64,000 bases of DNA from Isoetes taiwanensis (lineage: Eukaryota; Streptophyta; Lycopodiopsida; Isoetales; Isoetaceae), in the NCBI GenBank assembly GCA_021234155.1, contig JAJEKV010000134.1:688501-752500 (forward strand), written 5' to 3'. Position 1 is the first letter of the stretch. The number at the start of each line of letters is the position of its first letter. The position numbers and the translations under genes are program-made. Below, one piece after another: positions 23,638 through 34,813 of this stretch. Under the pieces are notes generated by a model, which ran no database searches, was not told the DNA's origin, and saw only the letters and a program-made list of their open reading frames with translations.

Positions 23638-24328
23638 CTATCTTTCATCTAATTGGTCCGAAAGTATTCTGATGCCGCTTTGGAGTTGATGCTTGTAGAC
23701 TTCCTTTGTTGTGTTGAAGAAGGGATGAAAGAATGCCCAAAATGCAGTCGGGCGCTTGGTAGGGTTCCAAGAGAGCAACTGTTGAATGAGATCTATAGCT
23801 TGTCCACTTGCTCTTGGAATAAGATGCCTTAGAGTCGAGTAGAGGTTTTGCTTTCTATTAGCCTCTTCTAAAGGGTCTGGCAAATCATCAGGCACCCCAA
23901 TTACTTCCCAAATCTTACACAGCTGGTTCCTGTTGTTAGCGCCAGGAAAGAGGGGCTCCGAATTATACATCTCTGCCATAATCACACCAACTGCCCACAT
24001 GTCAATTTTTTCATCATAACTCTGTCCTAAAAGAACCTCTGGTGCCCTGTACCACAAAGTCGACACTTCTGTCTCTAATGGAAGGCTGGAATTAACATCT
24101 CTGGCCATGCCAAAATCTGCAATTTTCAGAAGACCGCGGTTATCGGGCTTTAGATCCCTATGGAAATATCCTTTCCCGTGAATGCAGCACAATCCTTGTA
24201 GAAGATGTGAAGCCATATCGCGAATTGTGTCTTCAGAAAATGGATGCCTTCTTCCCCACTCGATGAGTTGAAAGAGATTAGATTCCATATATTCAAAGAT
24301 TAAACACACTCTGGTTTTCCCTTTCGTA
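23638..24328 (-). pseudogene. CMGC protein kinase, C-lobe part of a transposon-split gene
   Basis: The minus strand encodes the C-terminal lobe of a MAK/RCK/MHK-like Ser/Thr kinase: IFEYMESNLFQL (hinge), GYFHRDLKPDN (catalytic loop), LKIADFGMA, VSTLWYRAPEVLLGQSYD, IDMWAVGVIMAEM, LLSWNPTKRPTA, ending in DQLDER and a stop at 23,638. It has no introns over ~230 codons. The other part (G-loop and Lys) is at 34,841-35,037 on the same strand, and a pogo-like transposon lies between. Signs of decay: about four residues are missing between HRDLKPDN and DFG, the CMGC activation-segment Arg (STRWYRAPE) is Leu, the usual TxY is not in register, and a two-base loss in a GT run shifts the frame at the hinge. 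Catalytically dead or silent is the likely state. Confidence 0.85.
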
Positions 24329-24330
24329 TA

Positions 24331-24355
24331 AGGGGGGATGCCCCACTTTGGCCCA
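24331..24355 (+). repeat. Left terminal inverted repeat of the pogo-like element
   Basis: Begins AGGGGGGATGCCCC directly after TA. Matches 34,838-34,814 in inverse orientation with three mismatches. Confidence 0.85.
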
Positions 24356-24565
24356 GGTTCCCTATCTCGGAACGTTACAACTTTAATGGATATTTTGATT
24401 GACCCATATTGGCACATTTAGGATACCTAACATTTAGGGTATGACCCTTTTGGTTCAGTTTTCCTTCAAGGCATGGCGCACGGCTTCACGTCTATGCTCC
24501 AACATAGCTTTTACAATGGGCATGGACATGCATGCAATGGTGATTCTTTGACCATATTTAGTGCA

Positions 24566-24592
24566 TGGAAGGAAGGAAGGAAGGAAGGAAGG
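24566..24592. repeat. (GGAA)n microsatellite at a LINE 3' end
   Basis: Six to seven GGAA units. On the minus strand this is (TTCC)n and follows the 3' region of the LINE fragment at 25,707-24,593, so it may be the tail of that LINE instead of poly(A). Confidence 0.75.
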
Positions 24593-25707
24593 TATTTTTA
24601 TCGTCCACGGAGACCAATCGGTCTATGGGACCCAATACAAAAGCGCAGCAAGCGGATTACTACCCGGATTAAAAAACCCCCGCCCCGAAGGGTTTTCGAC
24701 GGAAAAACCGTCCTGCTGACAAACTGTTCCAATATACGAAATGCAAAAACACACAAATATATACACTCATGCACCGCACCCGTAGTGCCTGATCAGCGGG
24801 CAGCCATGTGGGGGCAAAGGTGGGCTCCACAGTTCATTACCTCCCAGAATGTACGACCCCCGAACGCATCTTGTGTGTGTTCATCAGCAAATGTAGGGGC
24901 AAGTCCGCCGCATACTAAGGGGCGTGTCGGCGGATCTAAGCGAATCTTTGGACAACTTTGGAAAGTGTGAGACTCATCCTCAATCGCACTTCGCTTTGTG
25001 ACCGACAGAGCTTTGTCTGGCGGGGCTCCCAATCCACCTGCCTCCTCGATCACGAAGATGGTGGGCACCTGTGCAAATGGAAGCAATGAGTCTCCGCTTT
25101 TTGGGGCAGCTGGAACGCGGGTAGAGCTGCGGGCCCCGGTGCTAACACGGGTTGATGTGTTCCTTTGTAATGGGCCGTTTTGACCTGCTCTAGAGCCGGT
25201 CCCGTCCCGAGCTTGCCAAGGAAGCAAACGCCCAGGTACTCCCGCAGGTTGTCACACGACCAGGCCCTGTGTCCACCTGCATGCACATCGCTCCTGCCGC
25301 GTTCCATCCGGCGAACCATCGATCTCTCTTACCCCTCCAATGGGCCACGAGGCTGCTGCGGGCCCATTGCCACCACAGAAGCCCGGTCGCGGGAGCCGAG
25401 CATCACCCATATTAACCACTTTCTGAAAATAGACGATGTGTCTATCAAGGGCTGCCCGCTGAAGCGGCAAGAATCCAGTTTCTTGCAGCAGAATCTGATA
25501 GGGGACTGAAGGTTTCACCCCAAGTGCCCGTGCCAAAAATGCCTTCTGCACCTGCTCCAAGTCATTCCAGGTCGCTAAAGAGACGACCGGGCCCCAAACC
25601 TCGACCCCGTACAGAAGGACAGGCTCGACCAGCGCATGTGACAGATGTGACTGATGGGAGGACCCGGGTTGCACTTGCATGCACCAAGAACTTTTGCAGG
25701 TATGCAT
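24593..25707 (-). pseudogene. LINE 3' fragment inside the pogo element
   Basis: Minus-strand reading gives LVEPVLLYGVEVWGPVVSLA then WNDLEQVQKAFLARALGVKP, PYQILLQETGFLPLQRAAL and later IEDESHTFQSCPK. These are the C-terminal reverse-transcriptase and terminal zinc-like regions of a LINE second open frame. It belongs to the same family as 13,450-14,758, whose 3' region shares the GATTACTACY and GGATTAAAAAAC words. It is 5'-truncated, as retroposed LINEs usually are. GC content is clearly higher than in the surrounding pogo sequence. Confidence 0.8.
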
Positions 25708-25955
25708 GCTGCATGTGCTCCAGCAACTATTGTACCTACTTTTTCAGCAATCTAGCATGTTCGCGTGTGCCATAGCAACCATTAGGGGTGCTTTTTCAGC
25801 AATAGGGTTTTATTTTGGGGTGGTTTTATGCAAAATCGAGTCCCCTAAGAGCCTCAAACTCTTCACGGCAGATTTTTGGCGCCAAGCTGTGAAACTTTTC
25901 CTAAATTCCCTCCATATTTGTCTAATCAAAATTGATTCAGGTTTCCCTCTTTGTA

Positions 25956-25960
25956 CTTGC
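25956..25960. other. 5-bp target duplication, left of copia
   Basis: CTTGC immediately before the 5' LTR is repeated at 31,384-31,388 immediately after the 3' LTR. Five bases is the usual duplication length for copia integrase. Confidence 0.92.
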
Positions 25961-26551
25961 TGTTAGAATATGAGATCATTACATAAATAATGTGGTGGGG
26001 ATCTGTGCCAGACATGTAGAAGCTCAAGATCATTTCTTGTGTAAGGATAATGCTCCAAGTTCAAAGATTAAATCATGTTCTTCATTAGGGTTAGACAAGT
26101 TACAAGAGTTTAACTTCGAACCATTGAAAAATAATAGTCAATGGTCAACAAGCTTATTTTTAATAATCTGCCTGTGGGATAATGTGTGTGACGAAAATTC
26201 TGGAAAGGAAAGTTTATCTAGCCCGGATCTACAGGCTTGTCGGTCGATTCCTCATGATATAACACTGTACAATGGGTAGCTGAGGACATAGGGAAGCAGA
26301 CGGATCTATTCACAGCCGACTTGGTCCGGAATAGCTTGAGATCTCATTGATCCAAGTTGTGTTGATATTAACTGCAGTGATTTTCTTATTATTGTCATTT
26401 TAAACTTGCTTCGTGCTCAAATATCGTTTTCTCCTATTGAATATTTGAATAAGAACTTCTCTAGTTCTAAAAGCTAGTTTGTGGCAATATCCTTGATATA
26501 AATTGTGTTGCACCAAGTGAATTGTTGATTGTAACAAGTTGAAAACTCACA
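25961..26551 (+). repeat. Copia 5' LTR
   Basis: 591 bp, from TGTTAGAATATGAG to GAAAACTCACA. It is the same length as 30,793-31,383, with one difference seen. Confidence 0.95.
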
Positions 26552-26553
26552 TC

Positions 26554-26565
26554 TGGTATCAGAGC
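26554..26565 (+). other. Copia primer-binding site
   Basis: TGGTATCAGAGC, a perfect initiator-Met tRNA complement, two bases after the 5' LTR. Confidence 0.95.
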
Positions 26566-26583
26566 AGGTTATTGGCAAGGAGG

Positions 26584-28743
26584 ATGTCTAGTCGATTTGG
26601 TGCTGGACTTTTAGCAACTGTGGAAGTGTACAAAGGTGGACCTGGTTTTCAGATTTGGAAGGATGCTGTAAAGCATATATTGGAGGTCGAGGATTTGTGG
26701 GATCTAGTTGATCCTGCTGGTGTTAATACTAGTGCAGGTGCAGGTGCTATTGTAAGCACTAGTGTTGTTGCTGCTACTTCTGTTGCAGGAGGCTCAGGAG
26801 GAGATGCAGATGCTGCTAGTGTGGAAGAAGTTACCTCTGGTGAGAGCAGTGGAGCAAGGACTCGTTCGGTCAAAGCCAAACTCAAAGAAGCACAAGGAAT
26901 CATTGCTTCAAAGGTTAGTCCTACAATTAGGCTAAAGCTAAGGAATAAGAGTCCTAGAGAGATGTGGATGTTTATGCTTAAACATTTTGAGGAGAAAACT
27001 TCTTCACAGATAGATCTGTTGGACAAAGAACTCAGGAATCTTAAATTACATGAAGAGGATGATGTGTCAGATTTCTTTAATAAATTTGACAATATAGTGG
27101 CTGATTTAGGAGGGGCTGGAGTAGATCTCTCTGAGAGATACCAAGTTTTAGCAATTGCAAGAGCCATTATAGATAATGAACAATCGGGTCTGTTTATAAG
27201 AAATGTTGCAAACAACAGAGAGGAAGCTGAAACCATTATTAGGACAGAAGTTGAGCAGAAAAAAGTGAGTAAAGGAACTGAAGAAGAAACTGAAATTTTA
27301 TACACTGGTAAAGCTAGAAAAAGGCAAGATAAAATCATTTGTTATTTCTGCCATGAGCCTGGCCATGTCAAAAATAACTGTCCTAAGCTTAAGAAGGAAG
27401 AATTTGTTTGTTACACATGTGGTGGCCAAGGGCATTTAGCATCCAAGTGCCCTACACCTAAAGAATTTGGAAAAGGAAGGGGTGGTCATAACAGGGGAAG
27501 AAATGTGGGAAGAGGTCGAGGAGGAGGAAGAAGACCTGCTGGTACATTTATCACACAAGAGCATGAAGAAAAGAAGGAAATTGTAGACGAAGATGAGGTA
27601 AGCTTGTTAAATTCTGTCCTTGAGAATCAAACAAATTCTAACAAGTTATCTCATGCTCTTGTAGTTGATAGTGGAGCTGAAAGATCAGTAGTTCATACTA
27701 CTGAATTGCTCAAGAATGTAGAACAAGGAGAAGCCAGAAATGTTCAAGTGGGAAATGGAGCTTTACAAAGGATTGAAGGGAGAGGGCTTCTGCAATTGTG
27801 GGATTTGCATGGGAATATAGTAGACATTAAAAATGTTTTGTGTGTGCCTGGGATTATCAAAAATCTCATATCTGTTAGTCAGTTGGTTGACTTAGGCTAC
27901 AGAGTTGTTTTTGATGATGATGGTTGTAACATTTGGTTTGATAATAAAATCAAGTTTCATGCCAAACGTGTTGGGAAATTGTTTCAATTGAAACACACCA
28001 ATAATTCATCTTGCAAAATATTGATGGTTTCTGAATTTGAGCTTTGGCATAATCGGTTGGCTCATACTCACTCCAATAACCTCAAGTTGTTGGCAAAGAA
28101 AGGTCACATTAAATATGAAAGTGAAGAAAAAGGGCATGTCTGTGAAGGTTGTATGCTTGGAAAAATAAATAGGTTGCCTTTTGCCAGATCAAAGAAGAAA
28201 AGTAAAGAGGTTTTAGAATTGGTTCATACTGATCTATGTGGGCCTTTAAACATTAGAGGCAGAACTGGAAAAAGGTATTTCATCACTTTTATTGATGATT
28301 ATACCAGAAAATGCAAATGTTATTTGCTAGCCAACAAAGCTCAAGCTTTAATTGCATTCAAGCAATTTGTTGCAGAATCAGAAAGGCAAACATGTATGAA
28401 ACTAAAATGTGTAAGGTCTGATCGAGGGGGAGAATATCTGTCAACCAAATTCAGGAGTTTTTGCATTGCCAATGGCATTAGAAGACAATTGACCTGTAGA
28501 TACAGTCCTCAACAAAATGGTATAGCAGAAAGAAGAAACAGAACATTAATGAATGCTGTTAGATCAATGATCAAAAATAGTGGATTACCAAATTATTTAT
28601 GGGAAGAAGCCCTGCTGACTGCCAATCTTATACAAAATAAACTCCCTTCCTCAAGCTTGCAAGGGAATATTCCTGACTTAATGTGGTATGGAGAAAACTC
28701 AGAAATTGATTATGGAAAATTCAAAGTGTATGGATGTAGATGA
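26584..28743 (+). CDS. Copia gag-protease-integrase open frame (truncated polyprotein)
   Basis: The frame starts at ATG 26,584 (MSSRFGAGLL), shortly after the primer-binding site. It first shows a gag domain (FQIWKDAVKHILEVEDLWDL). Two CCHC zinc knuckles for RNA binding follow (CYFCHEPGHVKNNC and CYTCGGQGHLASKC), then an aspartic protease (VVDSGAERSVV) and a pre-integrase zinc region (WHNRLAH and CEGCMLGK). The integrase core comes last, with HTDLCGPL, CVRSDRGGEY and PQQNGIAERRNR giving the D, D and E. It stops at 28,741-28,743 in the C-terminal integrase region, where two small frameshifts occur. A copia polyprotein normally continues without interruption through reverse transcriptase. Confidence 0.9.
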   Translation: MSSRFGAGLLATVEVYKGGPGFQIWKDAVKHILEVEDLWDLVDPAGVNTSAGAGAIVSTSVVAATSVAGGSGGDADAASVEEVTSGESSGARTRSVKAKLKEAQGIIASKVSPTIRLKLRNKSPREMWMFMLKHFEEKTSSQIDLLDKELRNLKLHEEDDVSDFFNKFDNIVADLGGAGVDLSERYQVLAIARAIIDNEQSGLFIRNVANNREEAETIIRTEVEQKKVSKGTEEETEILYTGKARKRQDKIICYFCHEPGHVKNNCPKLKKEEFVCYTCGGQGHLASKCPTPKEFGKGRGGHNRGRNVGRGRGGGRRPAGTFITQEHEEKKEIVDEDEVSLLNSVLENQTNSNKLSHALVVDSGAERSVVHTTELLKNVEQGEARNVQVGNGALQRIEGRGLLQLWDLHGNIVDIKNVLCVPGIIKNLISVSQLVDLGYRVVFDDDGCNIWFDNKIKFHAKRVGKLFQLKHTNNSSCKILMVSEFELWHNRLAHTHSNNLKLLAKKGHIKYESEEKGHVCEGCMLGKINRLPFARSKKKSKEVLELVHTDLCGPLNIRGRTGKRYFITFIDDYTRKCKCYLLANKAQALIAFKQFVAESERQTCMKLKCVRSDRGGEYLSTKFRSFCIANGIRRQLTCRYSPQQNGIAERRNRTLMNAVRSMIKNSGLPNYLWEEALLTANLIQNKLPSSSLQGNIPDLMWYGENSEIDYGKFKVYGCR

Positions 28744-30818
28744 GCTCAGAAAGAAACTTGATGACAAAGCAAATTGGTTTTCTTGTAGGCTATGATAGCC
28801 ATTCAAAGGGCTACAGAATCTTTACACCTGAAAATAAAAATATTGTGATTAGCAGAGATGTAGTTTTTTGTGAGGATGTCTTATACAAAAATAGACATCA
28901 AGTTACAAAAGAAGACTCTTTAGTCAAAATGTCTGAAGTGTCAAACAATCAAATTGATTATGAAGAAGAGGAGGAGGAGACCAATGAAACAAAAATTGAT
29001 AATCAGGCTCAAGGGACTCAAACTGAACCTGTTGAACCTGAAATGGTGGAACCTGAAAAATTACCAGAAAGAAAAAACAGAAAGAGAAGAACAGAAGCTC
29101 AAAGGTTATTAGAAGAAATTAATTTTGATAAGGAAGCATATGGGAGAAACATCTCAGGTGGAAGCAAAAGGCTAGAACAAGAACCAGAAGTTGATGAGGC
29201 TGAACAAATCATGGCTATACTAGAGGATGTTGAAATACCTAGAACAGTTGAGCAGGCTATGAAAAGTGCTCAAGCAGAACAATGGAAAAATGCAATACAT
29301 GAAGAATTAAGCTCTTTTGTGGATACCCATACTTATGATGTTGTAAAGGAACCTCTTTTTGGCAAAATATTGTTGGCGGTAAATGGATTTTCAAATTAAA
29401 ACTAATGCGGATGGCTCAAAAAAATATAAAGCTCGGTTGGTTGCACAAGGCTTTACTCAGAAACAAGGTCAAGACTATGATGAGACCTATTCTCCCATAG
29501 TCAAGCTCACAAGCATAAGAGTTCTATTGAGCATAGCAAATGCTCTTGACTTAGAAATACATCATATGGATGTGAAGACTGCATTTCTAAATGCCACATT
29601 GGAAGAAGATATTTTTATGAAACAGGCTCCTGGTTTTGAGAAAGGCAAAAATCTTGTTTGGAAATTAAACATGGCAGTATATGGCTTAAAACAAGCTCCA
29701 AGAGAGTGGTACATTTGCATGGATACATTCTTGAGAGATCAAGGGTTTGAAACATTTCAAAATGATGGCAATTTGTATACAAAATAGGAGAAGAATTTTG
29801 CATCATAGCCTTATATGTGGATGATTGCATCATGATTGCAAATTCCACTAAAATTCTGAATGTGAGCAAAGATATTCTGAAACATAGGTTCAAAATGTCT
29901 GATCTAGGGCCTTTGCAAAAGTTTCTGGGAATTGAAGTTGTAAGGGACAGGAAAAATAAAATATTGAAATTGAAGCAAAGAGGACATATAGAAAACATGC
30001 TCAAAAGATTCAATATGGAACATGCTTGTTCTGTCAAAACACCTATTGTGCCAGGACATCAATTGACTGCTGAAGTTGAAGCAAATATAGAAGAACTGGA
30101 ATATATGAAACAGGTCCCATATCGTGCTCTAGTTGGTTGCTTATTGTTCTTAAGTAATAGTACTAGACCAGATATAACATATGCAGTCAATATTTTAAGT
30201 AGAAGGTGCAGCAATCCTGGAAAAATACATTGGCTAGCAGCTAAAAGAGTCTTGAAATATTTAAAAGGGACACAAGATTATGGAATAACTTATGATGACA
30301 GCAATTTGCAAATGCATGCCTATGCAGATGCTGACTGGGCAGGTGATCAAGCTGAAAGAAAATCCACTACAGGTTATGTTATTTTTCTTGCAGGTGGCAC
30401 TATAAGTTGGAGGACAAAAAAGCAATCTGCAATTGCATTATCATCAGCAGAAGCTGAGTATGCTGCCTCATCTCTTCTATCTAGAGAAATAGTTTGGCTC
30501 AGAAGGTTACTGGAAGAGTTAAGAGTCAAACAGGTAAATCCTACTACTATATTTTCAGATAGTCAGAGCTGTATTGCAATTGTTAAAAATCCTGTAGAAC
30601 ATGAGAGGACAAAGCATATAGAGTTAAGCATGCATTATATCAGAGATCAGGCTAGCAAAGGTAACATTCAAATGACATATGTCAGCACTGACAAACAAAT
30701 AGCTGATATCTTCACAAAGGGGCTTGCAGAAAGTAAGTTTACAGGTTTCCAAAGACAACTTAAAGTGCATTATTTATGCAATGAAGGAGGAGTGTTAGAA
30801 TATGAGATCATTACATAA
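28744..30818 (+). pseudogene. Copia reverse transcriptase and RNase H, in three frames
   Basis: Continuing the polyprotein, 28,740-29,399 holds the integrase end (GFLVGYDSHSKGYRIF) and an acidic linker. The reverse transcriptase follows at 29,383-29,787, with YKARLVAQGFTQKQGQDYDE, MDVKTAFLNATLEEDI and YGLKQAPREWY. It resumes after another break at about 29,787 with LYVDDCIMIAN, the catalytic YVDD. RNase H is at about 30,315-30,470 (YADADWAGD, ALSSAEAEYAA), and the frame ends at 30,818. The break near 29,785 looks like one missing A in an A-run. Because the LTRs are almost identical, these breaks are either recent or consensus errors. Confidence 0.9.
30783..30792 (+). other. Copia polypurine tract
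   Basis: GAAGGAGGAG directly before the 3' LTR, the plus-strand primer site. It overlaps the last codons of the polyprotein. Confidence 0.85.
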
Positions 30819-31383
30819 ATAATGTGGTGGGGATCTGTGCCAGACATGTAGAAGCTCAAGATCATTTCTTGTGTAAGGATAATGCTCCAAGTTCAAAGAT
30901 TAAATCATGTTCTTCATTAGGGTTAGACAAGTTACAAGAGTTTAACTTCGAACCATTGAAAAATAATAGTCAATGGTCAACAAGCTTATTTTTAATAATC
31001 TGCCTGTGGGATAATGTGTGTGACGAAAATTCTGGAAAGGAAAGTTTATCTAGCCCGGATCTACAGGCTTGTCGGTCGATTCCTCATGATATAACACTGT
31101 ACAATGGGTAGCTGAGGACATAGGGAAGCAGACGGATCTATTCACAGCCGACTTGGTCCGGAATAGCTTGAGATCTCATTGATCCAAGTTGTGTTGATAT
31201 TAACTGCAGTGATTTTCTTATTATTGTCATTTTAAACTTGCTTCGTGCTCAAATATCGTTTTCTCCTATTAAATATTTGAATAAGAACTTCTCTAGTTCT
31301 AAAAGCTAGTTTGTGGCAATATCCTTGATATAAATTGTGTTGCACCAAGTGAATTGTTGATTGTAACAAGTTGAAAACTCACA
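30793..31383 (+). repeat. Copia 3' LTR
   Basis: 591 bp, collinear with 25,961-26,551. Followed by CTTGC. Confidence 0.95.
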
Positions 31384-31682
31384 CTTGCAAGATTTAGTGT
31401 ATATGGAGCTGCATTACGACCCATTGATTTGATCTTATCACAGAGGATCATCTACTTGGCTACAGAATTGGCCCTCAGATCTTTCCCTCCTCCAGGTTAG
31501 ATCTTTCCTCCTTTCAAGTTTGAAATTCTTAGGCTGGGTTTATAAGGCCAGAATTGCTCATGATTTTCATAATCGTGTGTTCTATCTCTTCACTCTTCTT
31601 CTATTTCTGCCAGTTTGCTTCTAATTCTATAGGGTAAGTTGTTCTACTTGCTTGTTTTTGAACTCTTACTTGCATAAGCAAG

Positions 31683-34204
31683 ATGCAACTAAGAAGAGGC
31701 AGAGTTGTTCCTCCTGTAGCTCCTGATCTTCCCATTCCAAAACCTTCTAGTAGCAAAGGAAAATTGTTGAAGCTTCATTCCCAGCCTGTTAACACCTCAT
31801 TAGGAGGAAAGAGAGTGAGGTCCATGGAAAGAGGTTCATGGACTATTGAGCAGATGAATGAGGCAATACATGCAGTTGATGATGGCATGTTATCCATTAG
31901 AAAAGCTGCTGCTCATTTTGGCATTCCTGTCACCTCTTAGAAATTGGCTTAGTGGTCAAAAAGAGGAAAAATTTGGAGAAATTCCAAAGGGCTTGACATT
32001 CCAGGAGGAAGAGGAGGTAGTGAAATGGTGCATTGAAATGGCTGATGAGGGCAGGGGAGTGACCTTGGATTTACTAAGGGAAAAAGTTGCAGATATGTGT
32101 ATAACTCGTGTGATCTATTTTAAGGATGGACTGCCAGGAAAGAAATGGTGGAGATGCTTCAAGAAGAGACACCCTAAGCTATCTTTGAGATCCCCTGAGT
32201 GTGTAGAGATACAACGCGTAAAAGCCATGACCAGCACTAACTTAAACGATTTTTATTCCACACTTCATCTTCTTTATGATGAGATGCATTTTGATGCCTC
32301 TAGAGTTTGGAATTGTGACGAGACAGGTGTTCAAGCAGGAAGTAGGAGTGGCATGAGGATCTTGGCAAGGAATGGCAAGAGAAATGTCACTGAAACCATT
32401 CCAAAAAAATAGAGAGTGGCTTACTGTTATGACATGTATCAATGCTGCAGGTTACAGAATTCCAGGTTTGTATATCTTCAAAGGCACTAAACTTAGAGAC
32501 CGAAATCTTATGGCTGGGTGTGAGCCCAATGCTGCTATGTCCTACCAAAAAAAGGCATGGATGACAAACATGCTATTTGATGCATGGTTGGACCATTTTA
32601 GATCGAATGTGCCCGGAGGGATTAGTGTTGAAAGGCCCCATTTGCTGATATGTGATGGTCATTCTTCACATGTTTCTTTGAATGCAGTACAACATGCAAA
32701 GTCAATTGGCCTCCACATCTTGCTTTTGCCTGCTCACACTTCACACATGTTACAACCATTAGATGTGGCCTGTTTTGGCCCTTTTAAGACCAAATTCAAG
32801 AACCTTAGAGGCAGGTTCATGCACTTTAATAAGAGGATAGAGCCATCAAAAGAAGATATAGCTACCATTGTGTCCAATGCTATAATTGAGTCTTTGACTC
32901 CAGCAAATATAGCTGCAGGTTTTAAGAAGACAGGTATTTGGCCATTCAATGATCAAGCTGTGCAACCAGACCCTGTTGCTGAAGGCATGATTGTAGCTGA
33001 TTTGGAAGATGAAGATGTTGAGGAGGTAGCGCATGCACTCCATAACATGGCTGTTGAGGTGTCTGCACAAGTAGTTTGCCATGATGCGCCTCCAAATGTT
33101 CAACATATCTCTGAACCATTAGCACAAGGGCAGCAAGATGCTGGTTTGGTCCAAAATGTTGCCGCAGTCAATGCACCTGTGCCATTGCCAAGGGCTAAAC
33201 GTAGTAGACTACCAGAGGTACTTGTTGGTAAGCTGTTTGTCACCTCTGATGAAATGATTGCAGCTAGAATAGAGCAGGACAGAAAGACAAAGGAGGCTGC
33301 CAAAATAAGGAAAGAGAAATTAGAGGAAAAAAAAAAGTTGCAGGCAGAAAGAAAGAGGGCAAGAGAAGAAGACGTGGTACGGAAGGCAAAGGCTAAGGCA
33401 GCCAAAGGGGCAAAAAGGAAGGCGGATCAATTTTATGAAGCATCCTCTTTGAATTTTAGAGCTGCATACTTTCAACAAGAGGGAAAAGGTAAGTGTAAGT
33501 TTAACCTTGTTGAATTATTTGGACATGCAAAAGTGTTTACTGCAGAACAGGAACATGCTAGGGCAAAAGCTAAGGCAAGGGTAAATTTGTTTAGAGGCAT
33601 AAACTTTGTTGCACACCATGCAAATGGCGTGCTTGAAAATGCAACAGAACCTAAGTATGGCTTGTTTGGGTGTGGCATGTCTGATGGTGTACGCATCAAT
33701 GAGGAGATGCATGAACATGAGATGCATGAACAGGAAGGTGGGCATGTGTTTGTTCATGAGATGGAGGAAGGTGCACATGTGTTTGTTAACGAGGAGGTGA
33801 ATGAGCAGGAAGATGCAATGGATTTTGATACTATGCAAGATAGTCAAGATCCAAATGATGATAGTGATATATGTTTTCCTTGTAGTTTAGAGGAAACACA
33901 TCAATGCTCTTGGGATGACTTGTGTGCAGCAAAGAGAAGGAAAATGGAAGCAAAGAGAAGGAAAACAAAAGGTAATGAAAGGGCTGACATTTGGGAGCAG
34001 AGGCCAGAAGATATATGGACTGAGCCTGATGGGTACCATGGCAGAAATATGTCTACATATGAGGGCGAGATACATGGTCAGAATTTATCTGATGGTGACG
34101 ATGGTGATGATTCTGATTCACAATTTGCAGCAAAAAAGATGAAGTGTTTAGATGACGTCTACAGGGAGGAAGCATATGCACACCTTGCTAGCTTAGGAAT
34201 GTAA
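31683..34204 (+). pseudogene. Pogo/Tigger-type DDE_1 transposase, two frame breaks
   Basis: This is the cut-and-paste transposase of the element bounded at 24,331-34,838. The N-terminus (31,683 onward) has a Psq/CENP-B-like helix-turn-helix (GSWTIEQMNEAIHAVDDGML, then SIRKAAAHFGIP). The catalytic core follows, with NCDETGVQ (first Asp near 32,317), LLICDGHSSH (second, 32,653) and HTSHMLQPLDVACFG (third, 32,762), giving a pogo-like DDD triad with about 36 residues between the last two. The C-terminus is unusually long (~300 codons), with a Lys/Glu-rich predicted coiled coil near 33,290-33,420 and an acidic region with HEMHEQE-like repeats near 33,710-33,810. One break near 31,935 and one in a run of seven A at ~32,402 divide the frame. 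The uninterrupted third part is 610 codons. Confidence 0.88.
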
Positions 34205-34813
34205 TTAAATACATGTAAGCAGTTATGTTTTGTTGCAATCCTTATATCTTGCGAAATTTTTGTAAGACCTTACATGTGCAATTTTTTGCTAAGGTTACAA
34301 CAATTGACATCGACTACATAATGCAATTTTTGCCTTGTTGCATACATTTTAGGATGATTTTGTAGACTAACAGGTGTCTTGGCTGAACTGTTGGAGTCTC
34401 TGAGTGAACAAGTGAAGGTCATAACTGAACTGTTGGATTGTCTAAGTGAACAAGAGAAGGTCATAACGCAGCTATGTTTGTCACTCATTGAGTCATTGTA
34501 GGATTCATAGCTGAACCAACAATTGGACATATAAATAGTCATTACAGGATCAATAGCTGAGCCAATGTGGGCATCTTCAGAGCTACATTAGGCACTTGTT
34601 GTGCCATCAATCACTAAGCCATCAGGGGCACCCCTGAGCCATTAAGGTACATCAACCCCCCTTTATTCAATGAAATTTCTGTCAATCTTAACTTTTTTTT
34701 TTTCTGAAATTCAAGAACAGATTCAGATGCAGCAGGATTTGAAGCATCCATCAGTGCAAAAATTGGCTGATTTGGTGAAAGAATTTGAGATTTATTAAAG
34801 ATCATAGCATAAG
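34205..34813. other. 3' noncoding part of the pogo element
   Basis: AT-rich sequence between the transposase stop and the right inverted repeat. It includes a two-copy ~50 bp tandem repeat near 34,385-34,470 (AACTGTTGGA ... GAGTGAACAAG ... AAGGTCATAAC). No gene. Confidence 0.6.

Larger units (their letters stand above)
25961..31383 (+). mobile_element. Ty1/copia LTR retrotransposon, structurally complete, frame-broken
   Basis: A 5,423-bp element with two 591-bp LTRs starting TG and ending CA, a perfect tRNA primer-binding site, a purine-rich tract before the 3' LTR, and a CTTGC target duplication. Domain order on the plus strand is gag, protease, integrase, reverse transcriptase, RNase H, which is the copia order. 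The LTRs differ at one position that I could find (26,439 G, 31,271 A), so insertion was recent. It lies inside the left half of a pogo-like transposon. The polyprotein is broken near 28,741, 29,385 and 29,787. Confidence 0.96.

Noticed and set aside
24473-25509. Plus-strand open frames of 165 and 109 codons
   Set aside because: They are the opposite strand of a LINE reverse-transcriptase fragment and of its GC-rich 3' region.
26649-27338. 229-codon minus-strand open frame
   Set aside because: Lies entirely opposite the copia gag coding sequence; low-complexity Ser/Leu composition.
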